This document shows positions 20,425-29,401 of a stretch of 64,000 bases of DNA, in pieces. The notes under the pieces are model-generated. The model was not told the origin of the DNA. It made no database searches and saw nothing but the letters and a program-made list of their open reading frames with translations. A program made the position numbers and the translations under genes. Position 1 is the first letter of the stretch, and every line of letters starts with the position of its first letter. The stretch comes from Muribaculaceae bacterium (lineage in GTDB: Bacteria; Bacteroidota; Bacteroidia; Bacteroidales; Muribaculaceae): the NCBI GenBank assembly GCA_022484565.1, contig JAKVKZ010000003.1, positions 24,873-88,872 of the forward strand, read 5' to 3'.

Positions 20425-21410
20425 AATTCAGCCCTTATAATTCCTGCAAACGAGAATATGCAGCATGCGGTAAGCACAAGTATAAGGATATATCGTCGGC
20501 TGTGTGTGTTGATTGTGTAGAAGTGTCCGAGCTGGATTGCCACGCAGGTGTTTAGTAAAGGCACGTAGGTCAGCAGATTGCGGTAGTCAATTGCCATCAT
20601 TACGATTGTTCCGCCCATCAGCACCGAAAAGAATCCGTTGTACGAGCGGATTTGTTTGCGGTAGTTGAAAATGTGGTTCATGTTTAGCAATAGTAGTACT
20701 ATTCCAATGAATGCCGTCACGCCTTCTATGATTATCAGCAGGCTGATCTGCGGCATGCTCAGAGCTGACCATACGCTCACCATTTTTGGAAATGTGAAAC
20801 TCGTTATCGGCACCACTCCAAGTCCCACAAGAATCCAGAACGGTGCAATCACTCCCAGTAGCATGGCTAAAAGTCCGCGTAGCGACATTATCCGCATTTG
20901 GCAGAATCCTATGAAGAATATCGGCATCATGAATATGAATGCGTATTGTGCCATGCAGCACAGGCCAAGTAACACGAACACAATGAATATGCTGTGTTGT
21001 GCCTGATTGTTGTCGTAGGAACGGAACATGATGAACACGGCTATCAGCACCACAAGGCACATGAGTGTGCCGCTGTAGAGTTGCGATGTCGCGTAGGGAT
21101 TTGCAAGTTCCAGCATGAAGAACATTGAGCTGGATATGTAGGTGACTGCCCTGATGAAATTGAAGCTCTTGTTAAGCACTCCCATCAGCATGGCTATGAG
21201 CAGTATCAGCAACAGATTGAGCAACACCGATGTCAGCCTGTCGCCAACCCATAGATTCGACGATAGGAAGCAGATGCCGTAGCTGCTGGTGTTGCCCGAT
21301 ATGCACCCTAATGATTCAGAAAATAGGGTAGCGCCTATGAGCATCACTATCGTGATTATCACGAAGTAACGCCCGTTGAGAAAATGTTTGATTGAATCTT
21401 CTCTTGCCAC
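20421..21410 (-). CDS. Multi-TM hypothetical membrane protein
   Basis: About 9-10 hydrophobic segments; overlaps pdxB by 4 nt, suggesting an operon. Confidence 0.7.
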   Translation of the reverse strand: MAREDSIKHFLNGRYFVIITIVMLIGATLFSESLGCISGNTSSYGICFLSSNLWVGDRLTSVLLNLLLILLIAMLMGVLNKSFNFIRAVTYISSSMFFMLELANPYATSQLYSGTLMCLVVLIAVFIMFRSYDNNQAQHSIFIVFVLLGLCCMAQYAFIFMMPIFFIGFCQMRIMSLRGLLAMLLGVIAPFWILVGLGVVPITSFTFPKMVSVWSALSMPQISLLIIIEGVTAFIGIVLLLLNMNHIFNYRKQIRSYNGFFSVLMGGTIVMMAIDYRNLLTYVPLLNTCVAIQLGHFYTINTHSRRYILILVLTACCIFSFAGIIRAEL

Positions 21411-21425
21411 AACTGATTTTTGATG

Positions 21426-22712
21426 TTATTTTATGTCGAACCCTATATCGTGGCGGAAATACTTGCCGTCGAAGTCAATTTTTGCGATGCTGGCGAATGA
21501 TTGCTGCAGCGCCTCATCTTTGTTGCTCCCGTAGGAGCTTACTGCTATCACACGTCCGCCGTTGGTAAGCAGTTTGCCTCCTTCAAGTTTTGTGCCTGAA
21601 TGGAACAATATGCTGTCGTGCACATTCTCTGTGCCGGTTATCTCTTTGCCTTTTTCGTAGCTCCCTGGATATCCGCCCGACACCATCATCACTGTCACTG
21701 CATAGCGTGGGTCGATTTCTATCGGCTCTTTTGCGAGTGTGCCTTTTGCTGTTGCGTCCATGAGTGCCACGATGTCGCTTTTCAGCCTTAGCATCACCGC
21801 TTCTGTTTCTGGGTCGCCCATTCTCACGTTGTATTCAATCACCATCGGCTCTCCTTCCACATTGATGAGGCCGAAGAATATGAATCCGCGGTAGGGCAGT
21901 TTCTCTTCGTTGAGGCCTTTGATTGTAGGCTCTATGATGCGGCTGCGCACTTTTTCCATGAATTTATCGTCGGCGAAACTTACTGGCGAAACGGCTCCCA
22001 TGCCACCTGTATTCAAGCCTTTGTCGCCTTCGCCTATGCGTTTGTAGTCCTTCGCCACAGGAAGCAGGCGATAGTCATTTCCGTCGGTCAATACGAACAC
22101 TGAGCATTCTATTCCCGAAAGAAATTCCTCAATCACTACTGTTGCCGACGATTGCCCGAATTTTCCGCCGAGCATGTCATCGAGTGTGCTTTTGGCTTCT
22201 TCAATTGTAGGTACAATCAGCACTCCCTTGCCAGCTGCAAGTCCATCTGCCTTCAGCACATAAGGTGCTTTAAGGCTTTCAAGGAATTTGTAGCCTTCGG
22301 CCACTGTTGCGCTGTTGAAGCTGCGGTAGCGTGCCGTCGGGATATTGTGGCGCATCATGAATCCTTTTGCAAAGTCCTTGCTGCCTTCAAGTTGTGCTCC
22401 TGCCTTCGACGGGCCGATAACCTCAACTTCTTTCAGTGATTCATCGCTTTTGAAACTGTCGTAGATTCCTTCCACCAGCGGGTCTTCACTTCCCACCACC
22501 ACCATGTCGATGCTGTTGGCTTTCGCGAAATCCTTCACGGCTGTGAAGTCCATCGGTGAAAGATTGATGTTCTCTCCGTAGTTTTCTGTTCCACCATTTC
22601 CAGGTGCAATGAACAGCTTATTGAGCCTGCTGCTTTGCTTGATTTTCCATGCAAGCGCTGATTCGCGCCCGCCTGAACCTAAAAGCAGTATGTTAATCTT
22701 ATCTTTTGTCAT
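21426..22712 (-). CDS. purD: Phosphoribosylamine-glycine ligase
   Basis: ILLLGSGGRESALAWKI, LKADGLAAGKGV, GLNTGGMGAVSP, NVRMGDPETEAV. Confidence 0.96.
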   Translation of the reverse strand: MTKDKINILLLGSGGRESALAWKIKQSSRLNKLFIAPGNGGTENYGENINLSPMDFTAVKDFAKANSIDMVVVGSEDPLVEGIYDSFKSDESLKEVEVIGPSKAGAQLEGSKDFAKGFMMRHNIPTARYRSFNSATVAEGYKFLESLKAPYVLKADGLAAGKGVLIVPTIEEAKSTLDDMLGGKFGQSSATVVIEEFLSGIECSVFVLTDGNDYRLLPVAKDYKRIGEGDKGLNTGGMGAVSPVSFADDKFMEKVRSRIIEPTIKGLNEEKLPYRGFIFFGLINVEGEPMVIEYNVRMGDPETEAVMLRLKSDIVALMDATAKGTLAKEPIEIDPRYAVTVMMVSGGYPGSYEKGKEITGTENVHDSILFHSGTKLEGGKLLTNGGRVIAVSSYGSNKDEALQQSFASIAKIDFDGKYFRHDIGFDIK

Positions 22713-22726
22713 GATTTATCAGTAAA

Positions 22727-24520
22727 TTAATCTTCCGAATGTTCTTCTGTCGGCTTATTGCCGTTTTCTTGACCTCCGCCTTGTTCGCCGTCATCTTTGA
22801 GGTCACGTCTGCGCCAACCGTTGCGGCGTCCGCGGATTATCGGCTTCTCGGCTTCTGAACTAAGTCTTGGTTTGCGGAATCTCACGAATTGGCGTGTCAC
22901 GTCTTCTCCATGCAGAAATTCGTGCTTTTCTTCACCGTCTCTGTCGTCTCTGCGCCGTCCGCCAAAATCTCCGTCGCGATGGAAATCTCCACCACGTCTG
23001 TCATCGTCATGTCTGAATCCGCCCCTGCGGTCATTTCTATCGCCATCACGATGGAATCCTCCGCCCCTGCGGTCGTCTCTATCGCCGTCACGGTGGAATC
23101 CTCCGCCTCTGTGGTCATTTCTATCGCCATCACGGTGGAATCCTCCGCCTCTGCGGTCGTCTCTATCGCCATCACGGTGGAAACCTCCGCCTCTGCGGTC
23201 GTCACGTCTGTCACCGTCGCGATGGAAACCTCCACCTCTGCGGTCATCGCCCGATTCGCGTCTGCGGAAAGGCTTTCCGTCCTTTTCGTCGTCACTTTCA
23301 AAGCGTGGTTTTCGGTATGCTGGTTTTGCCTCGCTGTGAAAATCTTCATTCTTCACGCTTTTTCCTTCAGCGCGGAAATCGTCATATTTTCCTGAGAAAA
23401 TCACGTATTCCCTGAGTTCGCATTCCAGTTCGCCGTTCAGAATCGGATATTTCAGCGATGGCTTCAGTCCTATTTTGTCGAATGCCTCATTTGGCATGCT
23501 TATCACCCAAGCATTGTAGCCGAGGAATGCCTTTTTGAGCCGTTCTCCTATTGTGTGGTACAGGTCGGCAATGTCCTCCACCTCAAGCCGTTCTCCATAA
23601 GGCGGATTTGTCAGCATCACTCCTGCCGGTTGTGGGGCTTCTGTGATGTCTGCTATGTCTTTTAGTTCAAGCTCAATATATTTCGACACTCCTGCACTCT
23701 TTATGTTGCGTGCCGACACTCCGATTGCTTTCGGGAGCACGTCGGAGCCGTAAATCTTGTATTTGAATTCACGTTCGCCGCTGTCGTCGTTGTATATTTT
23801 GTTGAAAAGTTCTTCGTCGTAGTCGGTCCAGCGTTGGAATGCATAGCCGCTGCGGTACACACCCGGATTGATGTTTGCGGCAATCATGGCTGCTTCTATC
23901 AATATGGTTCCTGAGCCGCACATCGGGTCAACAAAATTGCTTTCGCCGTTCCATCCGCTCAGCTTTATCAGTCCTGCTGCCAGCACTTCGTTGATTGGCG
24001 CTTCCACTTGGTCAACGCGCCATCCGCGTTTGAATAGTGGGTCACCTGAACTGTCGAGCGACAGAATCACGTCATTTCCCGATATATGCACGTTGAAGAG
24101 TATGTCAGGCGTTGTGATGCGTATCGACGGACGCTTCTGGTATTTTTCATTGAAAAAGTCGGCTATTGCGTCCTTCACGCGATAAGTCACGAATTTTGAA
24201 TGTCGGAAATCTTCGCTGTTTACGGTTGAATCGATTGAGAATGTCTGGTCGATTTTCAGCACATCGTCCCATTGGTATGTCTTTACTTTCTCGTAAAGCT
24301 CATCTGCGTCGCTTGCGTGGAACTTGTAAAGTGGTTTCAGTATTCTCAATGCTGTATGGCAGCAGAAATTTGCCTTGTACATCATTTCCTTGTCGCCTTT
24401 GAACGACACCATCCGGCGGCCTATTTCAACGTTTTCAGCTCCCAGCGCCTTCAGTTCATCGGCAAGCACTCCTTCCAGTCCTTGGAAGGTCTTGGCTACC
24501 ATCTCATAAATTTCACTCAT
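22727..24520 (-). CDS. THUMP-domain class I SAM-dependent RNA methyltransferase (RlmL/YpsC-like) with an Arg/Gly-rich repeat tail
   Basis: VDPMCGSGTILIEAAMIAANI; MLTNPPYGERL; C-terminal tandem DDRRGGGFHRDGDR repeats. Confidence 0.92.
   Translation of the reverse strand: MSEIYEMVAKTFQGLEGVLADELKALGAENVEIGRRMVSFKGDKEMMYKANFCCHTALRILKPLYKFHASDADELYEKVKTYQWDDVLKIDQTFSIDSTVNSEDFRHSKFVTYRVKDAIADFFNEKYQKRPSIRITTPDILFNVHISGNDVILSLDSSGDPLFKRGWRVDQVEAPINEVLAAGLIKLSGWNGESNFVDPMCGSGTILIEAAMIAANINPGVYRSGYAFQRWTDYDEELFNKIYNDDSGEREFKYKIYGSDVLPKAIGVSARNIKSAGVSKYIELELKDIADITEAPQPAGVMLTNPPYGERLEVEDIADLYHTIGERLKKAFLGYNAWVISMPNEAFDKIGLKPSLKYPILNGELECELREYVIFSGKYDDFRAEGKSVKNEDFHSEAKPAYRKPRFESDDEKDGKPFRRRESGDDRRGGGFHRDGDRRDDRRGGGFHRDGDRDDRRGGGFHRDGDRNDHRGGGFHRDGDRDDRRGGGFHRDGDRNDRRGGFRHDDDRRGGDFHRDGDFGGRRRDDRDGEEKHEFLHGEDVTRQFVRFRKPRLSSEAEKPIIRGRRNGWRRRDLKDDGEQGGGQENGNKPTEEHSED
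22970..23255 (-). repeat. 42-bp coding tandem repeat (14-aa unit DDRRGGGFHRDGDR)
   Basis: About 5-6 near-identical units read directly in the DNA (ggtggaatcctccgcctctgcggtcgtctctatcgccatcac...). Confidence 0.9.
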
Positions 24521-25445
24521 CGCTTTTAAATCTTAATATATTGTTGTTTGCTTTTGCCTGCACCAGTCTCTCTCCTTCGGCCACATCGAATGTCACCCAG
24601 ATGTTGCCGCCTATTATGGCATTGTTGCCAATATGCACGCGTCCGAGTATTGACGCGTTTGAGTATATCACCACATTGTCGCCTATTATCGGGTGGCGTG
24701 GTATTCCCTTTATTGGGTTGCCGTCCTCGTCGTTTGCGAAGCTCCGTGCTCCGAGTGTCACGCCTTGGTATAGCTTCACGTTATGTCCGATTATGGCTGT
24801 TGCGCCTATCACGACTCCGGTTCCGTGGTCGATTGCGAAGTGGTCGCCTATTTCGGCTCCCGGATGTATGTCTATTCCGGTTTCCGAGTGTGCCAGTTCG
24901 CTTATCATTCGTGGAATGATTGGCACTCCCTGTTTCAGCAGTTCGTGCGCCAACCTATAGTTAGTTATCGCCTTTATCGCTGGATAGCAGTAGATTACCT
25001 CCTCATTGCTCACTGCTGCCGGGTCGCCGTCGTACATGGCTTCAACGTCGGTGTGCAGCACTTTGCGGAGTGCTGGCAGGCAGGTGATGAGATTTGTCGC
25101 TATGTCTTCCGCTTTCTTTTGAAGCGTTTCAAGGCAATAGCTTGATTCGCAGTCAAGGCCGAAAATCAGTCCTGCCACGATTTGGTTTTCAAGAAGTCCC
25201 TTTAACCGTTCACATTCCAGCCCGATTATGTACTCAAGGTTGTAGCTGTTCACTTCGCCGTCCCCGTAAAAGCCGGGAAACAGCAGCGAACGGCTGATTT
25301 CAACGATTTCTTTGATGATTGATTGCTGTGGTAACGGTTCCGAACCAAGGCGCATGTGGCACATACGCTCTAAACTTTCGCGGTTGGCCAGTGACCTCAC
25401 TGTCGCCTTCATTTCCGCTTCATTCTTGTAAGTATTTTCGCCCAT
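24513..25445 (-). CDS. cysE: Serine O-acetyltransferase
   Basis: Hexapeptide repeat region DIHPGAEIGDHFAIDHGTGVVIGATAIIGHNVKLYQGVTLGA; start trimmed to MGENTYK. Confidence 0.92.
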   Translation of the reverse strand: MGENTYKNEAEMKATVRSLANRESLERMCHMRLGSEPLPQQSIIKEIVEISRSLLFPGFYGDGEVNSYNLEYIIGLECERLKGLLENQIVAGLIFGLDCESSYCLETLQKKAEDIATNLITCLPALRKVLHTDVEAMYDGDPAAVSNEEVIYCYPAIKAITNYRLAHELLKQGVPIIPRMISELAHSETGIDIHPGAEIGDHFAIDHGTGVVIGATAIIGHNVKLYQGVTLGARSFANDEDGNPIKGIPRHPIIGDNVVIYSNASILGRVHIGNNAIIGGNIWVTFDVAEGERLVQAKANNNILRFKSDE

Positions 25446-25538
25446 CGGATATAATTTGAAATGGAACTCTTTCACGCTGCAAAGATACATCAAGCCGAGG
25501 GCAATAGCAAAATAAACCGCTAATTAATACGATTTTTT

Positions 25539-26618
25539 TCACAGTTTGAAGAATTTTCTTAATATCTTCACTTTGCTTATCCAATAGGCTGCTGCGAAAG
25601 TCACTGCCGCAATCACTGCAAGCTTCACTATGCCGTATTGCATAATCGGATTTGGAAATAGATTGTCGTATGGCTTTATCAGAAGTGGATGCAGAATGTA
25701 CACTATCATTATGCTTGGCGCCAATGTGCTTACCAGTTCTCTGGAATTCTTCTTGGCGATGCCGGTGTGGTAAAAATTCGTGAAAAGCATGGCTACGACC
25801 GCTATCACTAATATATTGTTGTAGAATATCTCGCATGTTCCATCGTGGTGGTATATCAGCCGGTCAATGCACAGTATGTAAATCAGCATTGCGGTTATGC
25901 CTGTAAATATCCATTTTTTGCTTACTGGTTTCATTTCCTTCAGTATGCCCCCGAGCATGAAGTAAGGGAAATATGTGAATATCCGCAGGCTTTGCGGAAT
26001 TTTCATCAGTAGCGTGTTCTGGCATTGCACGTTGAGGAAGGCCACATGATGCAGTGTGTATAAGTCCATGGCCAGTTGCAGACCTATAAGTGCCAACGTG
26101 AATGTTATGAATAGTTTCTTGTTTTTCCTGTATATGTAGTTGAGCAGTGGATAAGCTATGTATATTATAATCAGCGATATGAAGAACCAGAAATGGAAGA
26201 ATGGACCTTTCTGTCTTATGATTACGTCGCTTATCGCATTCATGCGGAATCCGTTGCCTGAAATTTGCTGTATTAATTCATATCCGTAAATGAAAACTAT
26301 GCAGATGAATGCCGTTTTCAGTATCTTTTTCCAAATGTATTTCAGGCTTTCGGTTGTCGTTAAATCCTTGCCTATCAGCAACGCCCCGTTCACTACGAAA
26401 AATGTCGGTATCGCTATTGCCGCAAAGTTGTAAACCACGAAATTTGGCCAGTCACTGATTTTTGTCAAGTCATAGTTGCTGCACGTGTGCAGAGCAATCA
26501 CAAGCACACATGCTATGATTTTTATAAGGTCAAGTCCTATGTTTCTTTCTTTTTTCGTCGCGGTAAGTAGCTTGGTATAATATATTGCAAAGTAAAGCAA
26601 TTTTATCTGTTTGGGCAA
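25539..26618 (-). CDS. Acyltransferase-3 family membrane protein
   Basis: NIGLDLIKIIACVLVIALHTCSNY motif; 10-TM-like hydrophobicity. Confidence 0.82.
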   Translation of the reverse strand: MPKQIKLLYFAIYYTKLLTATKKERNIGLDLIKIIACVLVIALHTCSNYDLTKISDWPNFVVYNFAAIAIPTFFVVNGALLIGKDLTTTESLKYIWKKILKTAFICIVFIYGYELIQQISGNGFRMNAISDVIIRQKGPFFHFWFFISLIIIYIAYPLLNYIYRKNKKLFITFTLALIGLQLAMDLYTLHHVAFLNVQCQNTLLMKIPQSLRIFTYFPYFMLGGILKEMKPVSKKWIFTGITAMLIYILCIDRLIYHHDGTCEIFYNNILVIAVVAMLFTNFYHTGIAKKNSRELVSTLAPSIMIVYILHPLLIKPYDNLFPNPIMQYGIVKLAVIAAVTFAAAYWISKVKILRKFFKL

Positions 26619-26700
26619 ACTCGTCTTCGTTGCTTTTGTCGGAATTTTCTTTGCTGTTGCTCAATAATTCAGAATGTTTATTACCTTTGCAATTGCGAGA

Positions 26701-27135
26701 ATGGACATTTACCATAAGATATTATCCTTGTTCAAGGGGAAATCCAATAACCTGTTTGTGCAATTGTTCCGCTACACTTTTGTGGGCGGCTTGGCGTTCT
26801 TGGTCGATTTTGGCTTATTGTTTCTCTTAACCCATTTTTGCGGAATCCATTACTTGGTTTCGGCTGGAATCTCTTTCATCGCGGGATTGGCCGTAAACTA
26901 TGCCTTGAGCAAGATATGGGTGTTTTCAGTTTCAAATTTTACCAATCGGTTTGTTGAATTTCTTGTGTTCGCCATTATCGGCGTTATCGGTCTTGGATTC
27001 AATGAACTTTTCATGTATTTGTTCACGTCGATTTGCGCTATTCACTATCTTTTATCAAAGATAATCACCACTGTGATAGTTTACTTTTGGAATTTCTTTG
27101 CACGCAAATATCTTATTTTCACCAAGGATAGTTAG
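26701..27135 (+). CDS. GtrA-like family membrane protein
   Basis: FVQLFRYTFVGGLAFLVDFGLLFLLT ... NFFARKYLIF; start at 26701 chosen because the -7 box TACCTTTG lies at 26682-26689. Confidence 0.88.
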   Translation: MDIYHKILSLFKGKSNNLFVQLFRYTFVGGLAFLVDFGLLFLLTHFCGIHYLVSAGISFIAGLAVNYALSKIWVFSVSNFTNRFVEFLVFAIIGVIGLGFNELFMYLFTSICAIHYLLSKIITTVIVYFWNFFARKYLIFTKDS

Positions 27136-28448
27136 GCTCTTTCTTTCGGCTGTCCTATCAGCCTTTCCCTACGCAAAAGGTATATCACCGTCTGCACGGC
27201 TCCGCGCATAAGCAGATATGCTATGAACGCAGCCCACAATCGGCTGTTGCTCATCGCTCCGATGGGTATGAAATATATTGCGAAGAATGTTGAGCATCCC
27301 ATCAGGCTTGCCAACAGCATTCCGCGCGTTGCCGTCAACCCTATGTAAATTCCGTCCCAAATGAATGCCGCCATTCCCGCTATCGGTATGGCAGCCGTCC
27401 AGAATCTGTAATCCATTGCCAATGTTATCACTGGCATCTCATTGGTGAGCAGTGTGAAAATCTGTCGCGAGGCGCACAGATAAAGTGCTGCAAAAAGCAC
27501 CATCACGGCTGCTCCCCAGCCAAAAAGGTATTTTATGCATTTCGCCAGCCGTTGGTTATCTTCTGCACCAGTAAATCTGCCGGCAAGGGCTTCGCCGGCA
27601 AATCCGAATCCGTCCATAAAATAGGAGTAGAGAAGGAACAATTGCATTATCAGTGAGTTGACGGCAAGCACAAGGTTACCGCTGCGGGCACCTATCGCCA
27701 TGAACGTCAACGTCACTCCCAGCATCATCACGCTGCGGAAGAATATGTCGCTGTTCACGCGGAACAGCCGTTTTATGTCAGCAAAGTTGATTATACCCAT
27801 TAAAGCCGTTTCTTTCAACTCTTTACCATACCTAAGCCTCAGCAGAATTATGGAAAATACCAGCCCGAGATATTCGGCTGCAAGTGTGCCTATCGCTATA
27901 CCTATAAATCCCTTGTGAAGTACGAACACGGCAAACAGGCATATCATAATGTCGAGCACATTCACCATTATGGAAATCATCATTGGCCTTGTCGAGTCCT
28001 GCATTCCCAGAAACCATCCTTTTATCCCCATCATTATCAGCATGGCAGGCGCACCCCATACAACTATATAAAAATAACTTCGCGCAAACGACGCCACTTC
28101 CTCACTTGGCCCGATTATTTTGAGTGCAATCCATTGAATGGGATATTGCAGGGCTATAAGGGCTATTGCAATCATCAGCGCCAATGCCGACACGCGGTAG
28201 AGAGTGTGAAACGCCGCTTCCTTGTTTCCAGCTCCGTAGGCTTGGGCGGTTATCCCGCTTGTCCCCATCCTCAAAAAAGAGAAATTCCAATACACAAGGC
28301 TGAACATCATCGACCCCACCGCCATAGCCCCGATGAATACTGTGCTGCCAAGATGTCCCGCTATGCCTGTATCAATCAGTCCAAGCAGCGGAATAGTGAT
28401 GTTGGCGATTATTGCCGGTAATGCTATTCGCAGTATTTCTCTGTTCAT
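27132..28448 (-). CDS. MATE family transporter (DinF-like)
   Basis: REILRIALPAIIANITIPLLGLIDTGIAGHLG; 12-TM pattern. Confidence 0.92.
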   Translation of the reverse strand: MNREILRIALPAIIANITIPLLGLIDTGIAGHLGSTVFIGAMAVGSMMFSLVYWNFSFLRMGTSGITAQAYGAGNKEAAFHTLYRVSALALMIAIALIALQYPIQWIALKIIGPSEEVASFARSYFYIVVWGAPAMLIMMGIKGWFLGMQDSTRPMMISIMVNVLDIMICLFAVFVLHKGFIGIAIGTLAAEYLGLVFSIILLRLRYGKELKETALMGIINFADIKRLFRVNSDIFFRSVMMLGVTLTFMAIGARSGNLVLAVNSLIMQLFLLYSYFMDGFGFAGEALAGRFTGAEDNQRLAKCIKYLFGWGAAVMVLFAALYLCASRQIFTLLTNEMPVITLAMDYRFWTAAIPIAGMAAFIWDGIYIGLTATRGMLLASLMGCSTFFAIYFIPIGAMSNSRLWAAFIAYLLMRGAVQTVIYLLRRERLIGQPKERA

Positions 28449-28610
28449 TTTGCAAACTTACTCAAAAATCAGTCGGCTTGAAATAGTTTATGTATAATTC
28501 TATTTCATTTCCCCACATAATGATTAGCCCCACTTTAGTGGCGTCAATGACCGGAATGACCATATTTATCCATAAATCTAATAGATTACATATTCACATT
28601 ATCCTTTTTC

Positions 28611-29305
28611 CTTGTATTTCGATCACACCAATGAATTAACTTCGTTTCGAGTTCTTTGAAATCATGTTTAAAAGGCGCGAAAAATTGTCATTGATATAGG
28701 CGAAAACCTTGTACAGTTGTGTGCGTCACCATTTGGTGAACACCCTCGCAGCAGTTTACGGTTCAGTGCGTTACGGGCGATTTTGGTGTCCAGACCCAAG
28801 TCTGCAATATTTTTTCATAGGTATCGGGAATCTATGGAAATCCTGATTTGGATGGAATCATGGGGGCAAACACCGGGAAAAATAAATTGGACACCCTCGC
28901 AAAGCATCATCAGTCAGCAAGTTGCAGGCCTTTTACCCCGTCCAAGCCCCCCTGCGGGAATCCTTCGTTTCACCACTTCACAAAGCGGTTAACGGAATGG
29001 GGCGGAAACCAGCCACAGATTTAGGTGAAAACATGGGGGCAAACACCGGGGAAAATAAATTGGACACCCTCGCAAAGCATCATCAGTCAGCAAGTTGCAG
29101 GCCTTTTACCCCGTCCAAGCCCCCACTGCGGGAATCCTTCGTTTCACCACTTCACAAAGCGGTTAACGGAATTGGGCGGAAACCAGCCACAGATTTAGGT
29201 GAAAACATGGGGGCAAACACTGGGAAAAATAAATTGGACACCCTCGCAAAATACCATCAGTCAGCAAATTGCAGGGCGTTTCTCCTGTCCAAGCCCCCTT
29301 TCAGG
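28611..29305 (+). repeat. Dispersed intergenic repeat family, copy B (longest, internally amplified)
   Basis: Long near-identity to reverse complement of copy D (GTTTACGGTTCAGTGCGTTACGGGCG, CATAGGTATCGGGAATCTAT, ATCATGGGGGCAAACACCGGGAAAAATAAATTGGACACC). Confidence 0.9.
28859..29305 (+). repeat. Tandem ~173/174-bp repeat, 2.5 units
   Basis: Unit starts CATGGGGGCAAACACYGGGRAAAATAAATTGGACACCCTCGCAAA at 28859, 29032 and 29206. Confidence 0.92.
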
Positions 29306-29319
29306 GAAAGTACTATAAA

Positions 29320-29352
29320 AAGTGGAGAAAGTTGCAGGTACTTTCTCCACTT
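29320..29352 (-). terminator. Intrinsic terminator of the 29402-31747 gene
   Basis: AAGTGGAGAAAGT / ACTTTCTCCACTT 13-bp stem; T-rich tract on the minus-strand 3' side. Confidence 0.8.
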
Positions 29353-29401
29353 GGAAAAATCAATTTAAAAATCACAAGAAAATTTATTGTAGTGCTTTTC
29401 T

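Noticed and set aside
22970-23255. CRISPR-like periodic repeat
   Set aside because: Period equals 14 codons, there are no unique spacers, and it lies inside an ORF in frame; no cas genes in the window.
22797-23395. Long + strand ORFs (180 and 168 aa) over the methyltransferase repeat tail
   Set aside because: Low-complexity antisense frames created by the 42-bp coding repeat; no start context or domain.
28859-29305. CRISPR or coding interpretation of the 173-bp tandem repeats (including ORF 28922-29368)
   Set aside because: Whole units repeat, with no variable spacers; unit lengths of 173 and 174 bp are not both multiples of 3, so the frame is not maintained as a designed protein repeat.
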